The notes below the pieces were generated by a model. That model did no database searches and was not told the origin of the DNA. It saw only the letters and a program-made list of their open reading frames with translations. Shown here one piece after another: positions 8,840 to 20,308 of a stretch of 64,000 nucleotides of DNA. Each line of letters begins with the position of its first letter. Within the stretch, counting starts at the first letter, position 1. The stretch comes from Trebonia sp963759545. Its GTDB lineage: Bacteria; Actinomycetota; Actinomycetes; Streptosporangiales; Streptosporangiaceae. The translations under genes and the position numbers were made by a program. Location: contig CAVXAB010000017.1 of NCBI GenBank assembly GCA_963759545.1, positions 186,001 through 250,000 of the forward strand, in the 5' to 3' direction.

Positions 8840-10276
8840 TTAGTTGCTGCGCGCGGCGGCTTTGTGCGCCGCGGTCCTCGCCGCCTTGGCGACCTGCTTG
8901 TCCGGGTGGTATTCGCCCAGGTGGTTGAGTACCTCCACAGTGTCAGGGTGCGCGCCGCGTGCCATGCCCTCGAACAGCAGCTGCTCGCGGCCGGCCGGAA
9001 CCGCCTCGCGGAAGCTGATCGCGAGGTACTCCGGGTCGGGGAACTCCTCGTCGATGGCGAGGGTCAGCAGGTCGGTGGCGACCCAGGCGAGGTCATCCGG
9101 CGTCATCTCAAGCTCCGCGGGGAGATCGACGGCGCCGCTCTCCTCCGGGTCGACGCCGGAGAGCTGCGCGAGCGCGACCTTCGCGTAGGCGCGGACCTGC
9201 GGCACCGCCAGGCTGTGCCGCCAGGCGGGCTCGGCGGGGGTGCCGATCCTGGTGACGGCGGCCACCGCGAGCATCCGCTCGCCTGGCTCCGCGGTAGCCG
9301 CGAGCTCGAGCAGCTCACGGGCGGCGGCGCTTGCGCCGCGGGCCGCGGTCCAGCCGTCGACCTCCGCGTCGAACTCGGCGTCGGTCACGCCCCCGGCCAT
9401 CGCCAGGAGCTCGGTCCCCGACAGCTCGGCCGCGGTCTGCGGCAGCAGCGGGATCTCCACCCCGGCCTCGACGAGCTGGTCGTGCAGCGCGGCGAGGGCC
9501 AGCGGCGTGAGCCTGACCAGCTCGTCGTCCTCGGTCACGGCGAGCGTGTCCTTGAGCCTGTCGAGCAGCAGCCTGGCGGCGTCACCGTAGGCCTCCTCCC
9601 ACTCGGCGCGGGCCTCGGCGATCTCCTCGTGTGCCTCTTCATCGTCCTCGTCGTGCCCGCCGGCGGCGTTCTCCCACAGCACCTCGGCGAACTCTTCGAC
9701 CGTGAGGCCCTCCCTGCGGGCGAGGAAGAGCAGGATGGCCAGCGCCATCCCCTGGCCGGCGAAGTCGAACTCTGGCTCGTCGTCCTCGTCTGCTTCCTCG
9801 GCGTCCACTTCCGGGCCGTAGAACTCAAGCGTCTCACCGAGGACGGCGGAGAGGGTCAGGGCCCACGCGGCGAACACCGGCTCGTCGTCGCCGGACGCCC
9901 AGTCGTCGGCGGTCTCGCCTGGAATCACCCGGTCCTCGTCGTCGTCATCGAAGACCAGCCACTCCACGCCGAGCGCGCACTCCCAGAGGAACGCGAAGTC
10001 AGCGGCGTCCACGCCAAGGGCGGCCGTGGCGGCGGTCAGGCCCTCCGCGGTCAGGTCGCCGACCTCGTCGACCTCCCTGCCTTCCTTGCCCACCCATTCG
10101 GCGAGCGCGGCGAGCTGGCGGGCCACCGGCGCGGTGCGGGCCTGGGCGGCGAGCTCGGGCAGCGGGAGCAGGCGGATCGGCGGGAGCGCGTCGGGCAGCC
10201 CGAGCGCGTCCTTGATGTCGACGTCCTCGTACTCGAATTCATCGTCGACGACGTCATGGTCGTGGTCGTGAGCCAT
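8840..10276 (-). CDS. Acidic conserved hypothetical protein
   Basis: 478 residues, strongly acidic, with a His/Asp N-terminus (MAHDHDHD), several Asp/Glu runs (FDDDDEDR, EEADEDDEPEFDF, HDEDDEEAHEE) and alpha-helical, repeat-like segments in the C-terminal half. No signal peptide or membrane helix. I do not recognise a catalytic motif. The start is the only plausible ATG and a 12-bp terminator hairpin follows the gene. It lies downstream of aconitase in the same direction, separated by a strong hairpin, so it is probably transcribed separately. Confidence 0.75.
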   Translation of the reverse strand: MAHDHDHDVVDDEFEYEDVDIKDALGLPDALPPIRLLPLPELAAQARTAPVARQLAALAEWVGKEGREVDEVGDLTAEGLTAATAALGVDAADFAFLWECALGVEWLVFDDDDEDRVIPGETADDWASGDDEPVFAAWALTLSAVLGETLEFYGPEVDAEEADEDDEPEFDFAGQGMALAILLFLARREGLTVEEFAEVLWENAAGGHDEDDEEAHEEIAEARAEWEEAYGDAARLLLDRLKDTLAVTEDDELVRLTPLALAALHDQLVEAGVEIPLLPQTAAELSGTELLAMAGGVTDAEFDAEVDGWTAARGASAAARELLELAATAEPGERMLAVAAVTRIGTPAEPAWRHSLAVPQVRAYAKVALAQLSGVDPEESGAVDLPAELEMTPDDLAWVATDLLTLAIDEEFPDPEYLAISFREAVPAGREQLLFEGMARGAHPDTVEVLNHLGEYHPDKQVAKAARTAAHKAAARSN

Positions 10277-10402
10277 GTCACGAGCCTATCGGCCCGGCGG
10301 CAGCCGCAAGCCACCAAAGCCACTGCCGCGGCCCGAACAAGCCCAGGACCGCAGCCTCCGGGGAGTTAAAGCGCCGCCACGCTCAGGCCGAAATGCTGAA
10401 AT

Positions 10403-10445
10403 ATCCGGGAATGCCGGGGCGCGCCAGCGCCCGGCATTCCCGGAT
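10403..10445 (-). terminator. Perfect 16-bp stem terminator after aconitase
   Basis: Arms ATCCGGGAATGCCGGG and its exact complement, 11-nt loop, about 35 bp past the reconstructed aconitase stop (10480). A second small hairpin, GGGGG-TCGT-CCCCC, lies at 10449-10462. Confidence 0.75.
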
Positions 10446-10479
10446 GCCGGGGGTCGTCCCCCAGGGAGGTCCCGGAGCG

Positions 10480-13213
<2,734 letters not shown>

Positions 13214-13585
13214 CGTGGGTTGAGCCTCCTCGCCCAGTGCCATGTCTATGTGATCGCCCGCGACGGGCCTGCGCCGTCCTGCCCTGTTTGCACAGTCTGC
13301 CGTGCGGCCTCCGCTCCAGCGCGGAGAACGCAGGCGGGGAGCGCCCGGTTCGCCGGTATGTAACCTACAGTATCTCGATATCAAGCTACCTCAAGGGCTT
13401 ATCAGAACACGAGCGTGGCGGGCGGCGCCGGTCGGCCCCGAGGGCCACGTGGCCGGGAGAGCCGGCGTAATGTCATGTCCGGCTAGGAGCCCGGCCGGCC
13501 CAACGTCCGGATGACCGGATGGCCGACCTGCTTGCGCCCCGGTAACGCCAAGCAAGAGCAGCCGCTAGCGACGGAGAGGTCCCTC
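13214..13585. other. Divergent intergenic region between aconitase and LLM oxidoreductase
   Basis: 372 bp without a convincing gene. It holds an 18-bp imperfect palindrome, TATCTCGATATCAAGCTA, at 13371-13388 (two mismatched pairs, centre GATATC), about 160 bp upstream of the aconitase start, a reasonable operator position. Local base composition is AT-richer around 13360-13400, as expected for a promoter. Confidence 0.45.
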
Positions 13586-14422
13586 ATGCGTTTCGCCCTC
13601 AAGACACGGCCCGAGCACCAGACCTGGGAAGAGCTCCGCGACCTCTGGGTCGCCGCGGATGAGGTCCCGCTTTTTGAGTCGATGTGGAACTGGGACCACT
13701 TCTACCCGCTGACCGGTGACCTGCACGGCCCGAACTTCGAGGGCTGGACCATGCTGTCCGCCATGGCGGCGCTGACCTCGCGGATCAGGATCGGCTGCCA
13801 GGTCACCGCCATGCCCTACCGGCACCCGGCGGTGCTCGCCAACATGGCCGCCACGGTGGACCACATCTCTTCCGGGCGGCTCATCCTGGGGATCGGCGCG
13901 GCGTGGAACGAGATGGAGTGCGACGCCTACGGGTTCCCGCTTCCGCCGCTCAAGGAGCGGTTCGACCGGTTCGACGAGGGCATCGAGGTGCTTACCCGAC
14001 TGCTGTCGTCGAGGGTCTCCAACTACTCAGGCACGTACTTCACGCTGACCGACGCCTATTGCGAGCCGAAGCCCGTCCAGCGCCCGTACCCGCCGATCAC
14101 CATCGGCGGCAACGGGCCGAAGCGGACCCTGCGGGCCGTCGCCCGCTGGGCCGCGGAGTGGAACGCGTCGGTCCAGGACACGGCGCGTTTCGCCGAGCTC
14201 AAGGAGGTCTTGCGCGGGCACTGCGCCGACCTGGGCAGGGACTTCTCCTCGATCACGTGCTCGTGCCTGCTCCGGTGGGACGGCGGCTCGCACGACGCCC
14301 TGCTCACGACGCTTGCCGAGTGGCGCGACGCGGGCGCCGACCTGGCCGTCATCGGCCTGCCGACGCACGCCAAGCCGGAGTCGCTGTCCGCGCTGGCCGA
14401 CGCGCTCCGCTCGCTCGCGTAG
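13586..14422 (+). CDS. LLM-class F420-dependent oxidoreductase
   Basis: 278 residues of luciferase-like TIM-barrel fold. Seen: MWNWDHFYPL, GWTMLSAMAALTSRIRIGCQVTAMPYRHPAVLANMAATVDHISSGR split over residues 53-96, LGIGAAWNEME, and the phosphate-site GGNGPKRTLRAVARWA. The family reduces or oxidises varied substrates with coenzyme F420, sometimes FMN. The ATG with GGAGAGG upstream is preferred over an earlier in-frame ATG at 13511. Substrate unknown; a paralogue lies at 18626-19564. Confidence 0.85.
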   Translation: MRFALKTRPEHQTWEELRDLWVAADEVPLFESMWNWDHFYPLTGDLHGPNFEGWTMLSAMAALTSRIRIGCQVTAMPYRHPAVLANMAATVDHISSGRLILGIGAAWNEMECDAYGFPLPPLKERFDRFDEGIEVLTRLLSSRVSNYSGTYFTLTDAYCEPKPVQRPYPPITIGGNGPKRTLRAVARWAAEWNASVQDTARFAELKEVLRGHCADLGRDFSSITCSCLLRWDGGSHDALLTTLAEWRDAGADLAVIGLPTHAKPESLSALADALRSLA

Positions 14423-14500
14423 CCGGCGGCTTCCCTGCCTCAGCCAGAACGGGGGCGTGGCTCCGCGCCCCGCGCCCCCGTTCCCGTCGCGCGCGGCTAG

Positions 14501-14525
14501 GCGCTCCGCGCTTGTTGCTGTTATC
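14501..14525 (+). repeat. Dispersed short repeat, copy 1
   Basis: A 25-bp sequence ending CTTGTTGCTGTTATC and beginning GCGCTCCGCG, in the gap between convergent genes. Identical to the copy at 14560-14584. Confidence 0.8.
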
Positions 14526-14559
14526 AGGCAGTGCCACGGCGTGGATGGGCTTGTAGTGC

Positions 14560-14584
14560 GCGCTCCGCGCTTGTTGCTGTTATC
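14560..14584 (+). repeat. Dispersed short repeat, copy 2
   Basis: Identical 25-bp sequence, 3 bp beyond the stop codon of the minus-strand dehydrogenase. The two copies lie 59 bp apart as a direct repeat. Further copies or cores: 21219-21233, 32745-32756, 45458-45469, 45892-45903, 51560-51584. Confidence 0.8.
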
Positions 14585-14586
14585 CG

Positions 14587-15375
14587 CTATTCGGCGGCTA
14601 GGCGCTCGTGGAGGTGCCGGCTGGCGGCGGCCATGATCGGCTCGACGCCGAGGTCGGTCAGCATCTCGGCGGCGGCGGCCATCTCGTGGCCGCGGCGGAT
14701 CGCGTGCCGCCTGGTGCCCGTGACGATCCTGGTGAGCGCCGAGGCGTCCTGCCGCGCCAGTTCCTCGGCGATGTGCCCGGTCAGCCAGTCCTCAAGGCCC
14801 GCGGCCCTGGCCGCCTCGAGGGCCTCGACGATGGACGCGGACATGCCCTTGTAGAAAACGCTGCGCAGCAGCTTTCTGGTGGCCGCGAGGCCGGCCGGGC
14901 CGGCCAGGACGTCGATGTTCGCACCGTAGCCGCGCAGGGCCTGCGCGACGCCCTCGGCGCCGTCGCCGCTCGCCAGCATGGGGACAAGCAAGCCATTGCC
15001 AGGGACAGGGGCCATCATGGCGATGTCCGTCACCGGGATGCCCCGCCCCTCGCCCATCCCGGCCAGGCGCTGCTTGACGCTCGGCGCGGCGGTGTTCAGG
15101 TCGGCCCAGGCGGCGCCTGGGCGCAGCGCGCCGATGGAGGCCTCGAGGGCGTTCACGGCCTCGCTCGCGCTGTTGACGCTCAGCACCAGGGTGGCGCCCG
15201 TGACCGCCTCGGCGTCGCTGCCCGCACCAGTGACGCCGGGCGGCGCGGGTACCTTCGGGTCAAAGCCGCGGACGGTCGCGCCTGCCGCCACCAGGTCACC
15301 GGCGAGCAGCGATCCCGCCTCGCCGAAGCCAAGAACCGCGATGACGTCGCTCACTGGGCGCTCCACCTCTGTCAC
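14587..15375 (-). CDS. NAD(P)-dependent dehydrogenase, 6PGDH-like with DUF1932 domain
   Basis: Up to 262 residues. An N-terminal Rossmann fold (VIAVLGFGEAGSLLAGDLVAAGATVRGFD) of the 6-phosphogluconate/beta-hydroxyacid dehydrogenase type is followed by the C-terminal helical DUF1932 domain (KLLRSVFYKGMSASIVEALEAARAAGLEDWL). The usual catalytic Lys region corresponds to RKLLRSVFYKG. The first GTG (15375) is shown; a GTG eight codons later (15354) has GAGGTGGAG directly upstream and may be the real start. Probable cytoplasmic oxidoreductase, substrate unknown. Confidence 0.82.
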   Translation of the reverse strand: MTEVERPVSDVIAVLGFGEAGSLLAGDLVAAGATVRGFDPKVPAPPGVTGAGSDAEAVTGATLVLSVNSASEAVNALEASIGALRPGAAWADLNTAAPSVKQRLAGMGEGRGIPVTDIAMMAPVPGNGLLVPMLASGDGAEGVAQALRGYGANIDVLAGPAGLAATRKLLRSVFYKGMSASIVEALEAARAAGLEDWLTGHIAEELARQDASALTRIVTGTRRHAIRRGHEMAAAAEMLTDLGVEPIMAAASRHLHERLAAE

Positions 15376-15392
15376 CTCGTACGAGGATCCCC

Positions 15393-18300
15393 TTACTGGG
15401 CACCGCGCAACTCGCCGCGCAGGCCCGTCAGGCTCTCCGCCGCGTCGAAGCCGAGCGGGGACGACGACGCGTCCGCGGGCGCTACCGGGGCCGCGGCCGC
15501 GCCGAGGCCGCCGGACTCCGTGAAGAACTCGCTGATCAGCTCTCGCTGCCGTTCGAGTAGCTGGTCGAAGTGCCTGTCGAGACTGGCCTGGCTGACGGTC
15601 TCCGCGGCCTGGTACAAGTCCCTGATCTGGCCGAGTGCGCCCGCCTCCGGGTCGGTCGGCGTCCCGAGGTCCAGCAGTTCCGACATTTCATAATCTATCG
15701 GTTCATATTCCGATACGTCGCTTTCCAGCGGGCCGGCGTCGCGGTCGAACGCGGCATCGCCGTCCGCTTGCTGGTAGTCCGCGTGGCCGGCCCCCTCGCG
15801 GTCGCCGGGGCGAAGCGGCTCGAAGGGGCCGCGGGTCGCCACGGGTTCGCCCGCCGCCGCGGGCGACTCGCCGTCCCCAGTGCGCGCCGCGCGCTCCTCG
15901 TCTCGCTTGTACCAATCGGGTCCTGGCGGACCGTAAGCCGGGTCATCGGGGCCGTAGGCGAGCGCGGGGTCTATCTCGGGCGCGGCCTCCGGCCTGGGCC
16001 TCGGTCCGGCCGGGATCGCGGTATCCGCTTGGGTCGCGGGCTCCGTGGTGGGGCCGCTCCCGCGAGGGCCGTGGGCCCTGGCGCCGTGGAAGGGCCCTCG
16101 GCGCTCACGGCTTCCCGGCGCGCGTCCGCCCTGGCCTGCCATTCGGCGGCGACCGTGCCTGAGGTAATCGCGCGGACGCGGCCGGCCTGCGCGGATCCGG
16201 CTGACGCCCCAGCGCCGGCAGAGCTAGCCGTGGATGGCTGACCGCCGGAGGCCGCCGCGCGACCTGGCGCCGTTCCAGGGTCGGCCGGGGACCACCCGTC
16301 CAGGCCCTGGCCCCGCGGGTCTGGCCGGGAAGGCGGCGCGGCGGGGTCGTCTTGACGGATGACGTACGCGTAGTCGCCGCCGTTGACCATCTCGACATAC
16401 CCGTCGGGACCTGGAAGGCCGCCGGGCGCGCCGTGCGGCTGCCACGCCTGGTACTCCGCGTACGGTGCCTGGGGCCCAGCAAACCCGCCGGCCATGGGGT
16501 AGCCCTCCTGACCGGGGAAGGCGTGCTGCCCGCCCTGCGCGCCCGGCTGGCCCGCCGGCCCAGGGTAGCCCTGCCCGGGTGGCGGCCCCGCGTGGCCTGG
16601 GAAGGCGCCTGGGCCTGGGTAGCCCGGCGACGCGTAGCCCGCCTGGCCAGGCCCGCCGGGACCAGGGCCGCCGGGGTAAGGCTGGCCGCCTGGCCCGCGC
16701 GGGTAGCCCTGCGGCGGGAAGCCGTCCTGGCCCTGCCATCCGGGTGCCTGCTGTCGCGGCCCCTGACCTGGATCAGGCCCGTAGCCGGGCGGCATGCCAG
16801 GCTGGCCGGGGAACTGCGGCCCAGGCGGCGGGCCGTAGCCGGCGGCGCCTGGCACCCCCGACTGCGCCGCGCGGGCGGCGTCAGGGAATGGCACGCCGCC
16901 TGGACCCGGGTACGGGTGGTCGAACCTGGGCGGGCCGTATCCGGGGGCCGGGTAGCCGGGCGCACCGTATCCGGCTCCGCCGGTGGTGCCGTCGTTGGCT
17001 GGAAAGCCGCCTGGCACGGGAAACGCGGTCCCCGGGGGGAACGGACCCCGCTCGGCGAAGCCACCGGGCCCGGGGAACGTCCCCTGGGCCGGCGCCGACT
17101 GCGGCGGGTAGCCGCCCGGCCCGGCGAACCCGCCGCCGGCGTTCCCCGGCCCTGGTGCGGCACCCGGGCCAGGGAACTGGCCGGGCTGCGGGTAGCCTCC
17201 TGGCGCGGGCCAAGGGCCCTGGCCGGGGAACGGGCCGTACCCGGGCGGCGCACCGCCGGGTCCGGCGAAGGGGTGCGAGTCACGCCGGTCGCCTTCAGCG
17301 CCGTCAGGCGGGCTGACCAGGCTTCCCGGTGCGAAGATCGTGGTAGGCGTCAGCACCCGGTCGGGATCGTCGTCGATCTGGCGGCGCGGCCCAGGCCGCG
17401 CGTTCCCTGCCTGACCGTCACCGGGCCATGGTCCGCCAGGCAACGGCCCGCCCTGGCCGCCGTGTCCCGCGGGAAAGGATCCGCCGCCTGCCCCCTGCCC
17501 TGCTGGCCCAGGCGCGCCCGCCCCGGTCCAGCCGGGCGCGAACTGGGCGGCGGGCGCCGCTTCATGGAACGCCTGATCCGCGGTGAACTGGCCGGGCGGG
17601 GCGAACTGGCCAGCGACCGGCGGGCCGGCGTGCGCCCTGCCCGCCGCGTGGTAGCCGGGCGGCACCTGGCCGGGCGGCCCTTGCTGCTGGCCGGGGCCGA
17701 ACGAGCCGGCCTGCACGCGCCCGCCCTGGTACGGGTCGCCGGGAGATCCCTGCCCTTGCCCCGTCGGGCCGGGAAACTGGCCGGGCGGCGGATAGCCGGG
17801 CGGTCCTCCGGCGAAGGCGCCAGGACCGGCAAAGCCGGGGGCAGCCGGGTCGCCCGGGCCAGGGACGAAGCCGGCACCGGGCCAGGGGCCAGCAAAGCCG
17901 CCAGGCCCCTGGCCCGCGAAACCGTCGCCGTAAGGCCCGGGAACCCCCCCGGGTCCCTGGTCGCCGCGGAACCCGGGACCAGGACCTGCCGGGCCGGGAC
18001 CAGCGTTGCCAGGTGCCCCCTCGAACGGCTGCTGGCCGAACGGGTGCTGACCGTATTGCTGTCCCGGCGGCGGGCCGCCGGGGAAGGGGCCCTGCTGCGG
18101 CGCCGGGTAGTACTGGTTTCCCTGTTGCGGGTGCCCTTGCTGCGCAGTGCCGTACCACGGCCCGGCGGGCCCGCCCGCGGGCATGCCTGCCTCCGGCCCG
18201 CCGTAGCCGGGCATGCCATGGCCCTGGCCGGAGAAATCCGGTGCGCCGTAACTGGCAGGCGCGCCGCCTCCTGGTCCCCCAGGGAAGGGAGATTCCCCCG

Positions 18301-18457
18301 GCGGGTAGGTGGCTCCCGCGAACCCGGGTCCGGCCCCCCAGCCGGGACCGGGTCCGCCGCCCTGGCGACCGTTCTCCCCCGGGCCAGCGCCGCCGTCTGG
18401 CCAGGCGCCGGCGTCGGGGTCCGGTTGCCCGCGCCGCCCCCCTGAAAACGTTCCCAC
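15393..18457 (-). CDS. Giant Gly/Pro-rich disordered protein with helical C-terminal domain, frame broken near 16050
   Basis: About 1020 residues once one base is restored around 16030-16075. The first roughly 750 residues are extremely rich in Gly, Pro and Gln with collagen-like but irregular units (GYPGPGAF, PGQGYPGP, PPGYGP). The last 120 residues change character: DVSEYEPIDYEMSELLDLG, then LGQIRDLYQAAETVSQASLDRHFDQLLERQRELISEFF, a probable coiled coil or amphipathic helix. No signal peptide or membrane span is visible. Starts with GTG. I do not recognise the family; a condensate-forming, scaffold or surface role would be inference only. Confidence 0.7.
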
Positions 18458-18557
18458 CTAACGATCGTAAGCAACCGCGCGACCGCAGGCACCCCGCTCC
18501 GTGCAATCGCATGCCCTCATGCCCGCCTCCGCTCGCCCGCCCCGCCCGCCAGCTTTG

Positions 18558-18605
18558 CATATCCGGCTGCGCGACATCAGCCGCGAGCCGGACGTGATCA
18601 TGGTC
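18558..18605 (-). repeat. Diverged hairpin related to the 7025/45548 repeat
   Basis: On the minus strand: GACCATGATCAC, an 11-nt arm CACGTCCGGCT, a 17-nt loop, the partner arm AGCCGGATATG, then CAAAGC. The leading GACCATGATCA, the ATG next to the arm and trailing AAAGC match the two longer copies, while the stem sequence differs but still pairs. It fills the gap between the Gly/Pro-rich and LLM genes. Confidence 0.4.
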
Positions 18606-18625
18606 ACTGCGCCGACCGAGCCTGG

Positions 18626-19564
18626 TCACACCTGAGGCAGCACCTCGGCGGCTATGTCGGCCAGGTGGTCGAGGTCGTCGAGGTCGAGAATCTGCAGGTA
18701 AAGAGTCCGCGTGCCCACCTCGGCGAGCGCGCCGATCTTGTCGACGACCTCGGCAGGTGACCCGGTCAGGCCGTCGACGCGCAGTTCTGCCAGGTCGCGG
18801 CCGATCGCCGCGGCACGCCTGGACAGCGTCGCCTCGTCCTTGCCGCAGCAGACCACGTGGGCGGCCGAGTAGACCAGCGAGTCCGCGTCGCGCCCCGCCG
18901 CGGCGCACGCCTGCCTGACCCGGTCGAACTGCGCGGCCACCTGTTCGGTCTTCGCGAACGCGATGTTGAACTCGTCGGCGTATTTCGCGGCGAGCGCGGG
19001 CGTCCGGCGCGGGCCGTGGCCGCCGATGATCACCGGCGGGCGCGGGCGCTGGACCGGCTTGGGCAGCCCGGGTGAGTCAGCGACCTGGTAGTACGTGCCT
19101 TCGTAGCTGAACTTCTCGCCGGCCGGCGTTTCCCAGAGGCCGGTGATGATCGCGAGCTGCTCTTCGAGGCGGTCGAAGCGCTCCCTGGTCGGCGGGAACG
19201 GGATGCCGTACGCGGCGTGCTCCCCCTCGTACCAGCCCGCGCCGATGCCGAGCTCGACCCGGCCACCGCTCATCTCGTCGATGCCCGCCACGGCGATCGC
19301 CAGCGGGCCCGGATAGCGGAACGTCGCCGAGGTGACCAGCGTGCCGAGCCTGATCCTGCTGGTCTCGACGGCCAGGCCGGCCAGCGTAGCCCAGGCGTCA
19401 GACGGACCAGGCTCGCCGGACACGCCGCCCATCTTCAGGTAGTGGTCGGAGCGGAAGAAGGCATCGAAGCCGAGGTCTTCCGTCGCCTTGGCGACGCGAC
19501 GGAGCGTGGCGTAGCTGGCACCCTGCTGGGGTTCGGTGAAGATCCTGAGTCGCATGCCTCCCAT
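18626..19564 (-). CDS. LLM-class F420-dependent oxidoreductase
   Basis: 312 residues, luciferase-like fold: RIFTEPQQGASY, DAFFRSDHYLKMGG, SRIRLGTLVTSATFRYPGPLA, ELGIGAGWYEGEH and GGHGPRRTPALAAKYADEFN. Close to the F420-dependent, TIGR03560-like group that acts on unknown substrates. C-terminus ends in an acidic LDLDDLDHLADI segment. ATG at 19555 (MRLRIF) is an equally possible start. Next gene in the same direction is small and unknown. Confidence 0.85.
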   Translation of the reverse strand: MGGMRLRIFTEPQQGASYATLRRVAKATEDLGFDAFFRSDHYLKMGGVSGEPGPSDAWATLAGLAVETSRIRLGTLVTSATFRYPGPLAIAVAGIDEMSGGRVELGIGAGWYEGEHAAYGIPFPPTRERFDRLEEQLAIITGLWETPAGEKFSYEGTYYQVADSPGLPKPVQRPRPPVIIGGHGPRRTPALAAKYADEFNIAFAKTEQVAAQFDRVRQACAAAGRDADSLVYSAAHVVCCGKDEATLSRRAAAIGRDLAELRVDGLTGSPAEVVDKIGALAEVGTRTLYLQILDLDDLDHLADIAAEVLPQV

Positions 19565-19581
19565 CGTGCCGCAAGGACCGC

Positions 19582-19902
19582 TCAGCTCGCGATGGCGCTC
19601 GTGTCGTGGCTCGCGGCCAGGCGGTAGACGACCCCGGGGTCGACGGGGCGGTAGCGGCTCTCCCAGAACACCCCGCCGTGAGTGTCACGGCGGCCGAGCC
19701 ACTCGCGCCCGGTTGGCACGTGGACCGCGTCGAGGTGGAACACCGACATGCGGGACACCACCTCGACGATGCGGACGGCGAAGCCGACGCGCCTCACCAG
19801 GAGCGGTTCGGCGGACCGCATGATCGCCGCCAGGTCATCGGCGAGCCCGGAGCGCAGCGATCCCTCTGATGTGTCATGACCGACCAGATCCCACAGGTAC
19901 AT
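19582..19902 (-). CDS. Small hypothetical protein next to GntR regulator
   Basis: 106 residues beginning MYLWDLVGHDTSEG, with a mixed alpha/beta pattern (AEPLLVRRVGFAVRIVEVVSRMSVFHLDAVHVPTG split over residues 32-64) and an aromatic-rich end (FWESRYRPVDPGVVYRL). No recognised family, signal peptide or membrane helix. It is transcribed divergently from the GntR gene; the shared 98-bp gap holds a perfect 22-bp palindrome, so the regulator probably controls it. Ribosome site weak, so the start is moderately sure. Confidence 0.6.
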   Translation of the reverse strand: MYLWDLVGHDTSEGSLRSGLADDLAAIMRSAEPLLVRRVGFAVRIVEVVSRMSVFHLDAVHVPTGREWLGRRDTHGGVFWESRYRPVDPGVVYRLAASHDTSAIAS

Positions 19903-19963
19903 GCGGAAGAGGCTACCACTCAATGACCGATCACGTCTACGGTCGACTACTGTCGAAGCATTG

Positions 19964-19985
19964 CGATTGGCAACTTTGCCAATCG
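19964..19985. promoter_or_regulatory. Perfect 10+2+10 palindrome, candidate GntR operator
   Basis: Arms CGATTGGCAA and TTGCCAATCG separated by CT, ending 14 bp before the GntR start and 61 bp from the divergent small gene. Symmetry and position suit autoregulation by the adjacent GntR-type protein. Confidence 0.7.
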
Positions 19986-19999
19986 AGTATGGTACGAGA

Positions 20000-20290
20000 A
20001 TGTCGATAGGTGACGAATCAGACCCAAGGGCGTACATGCAACTCGCCGCGGTTCTGCGCAAGGCGATCATGGCCGGGCAGTATCCGGCGGGCACCGCCAC
20101 CCCGTCGATCACGACGCTCAGCCAGGACTACGGCCACGCCAGGCAGACCTGCTCCAAGGCCCTCGGCGTCCTGGTGAAGGAAGGCCTGCTGATCCGCTAT
20201 CCCGGCCTCGGCTACTACGTGGTCGGCAAGCCAGGTGACCCCAAGCCGGCGAACCCGGAGAGCACCGCGGGCAAGCCCGACGCGCTGTAA
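20000..20290 (+). CDS. Small GntR-family winged-helix regulator
   Basis: 96 residues, essentially only the GntR DNA-binding domain: YMQLAAVLRKAIMAGQYPAGTATPSITTLSQDYGHARQTCSKALGVLVKEGLLIRYPGLGYYVV across residues 12-76. No effector domain follows, only a polar tail. Such short forms are common in actinobacterial mobile or accessory regions. Starts at ATG after a weak GAG; the upstream palindrome suggests self-repression. Confidence 0.82.
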   Translation: MSIGDESDPRAYMQLAAVLRKAIMAGQYPAGTATPSITTLSQDYGHARQTCSKALGVLVKEGLLIRYPGLGYYVVGKPGDPKPANPESTAGKPDAL

Positions 20291-20308
20291 CCTCCGAGGT
20301 CACGGGGT

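Noticed and set aside
16352..18445. 697-codon open frame antisense to the Gly/Pro-rich gene
   Set aside because: Arg/Ala/Gly-rich shadow of a low-complexity gene; the minus-strand reading has the GTG start, sensible C-terminal domain and gene order.
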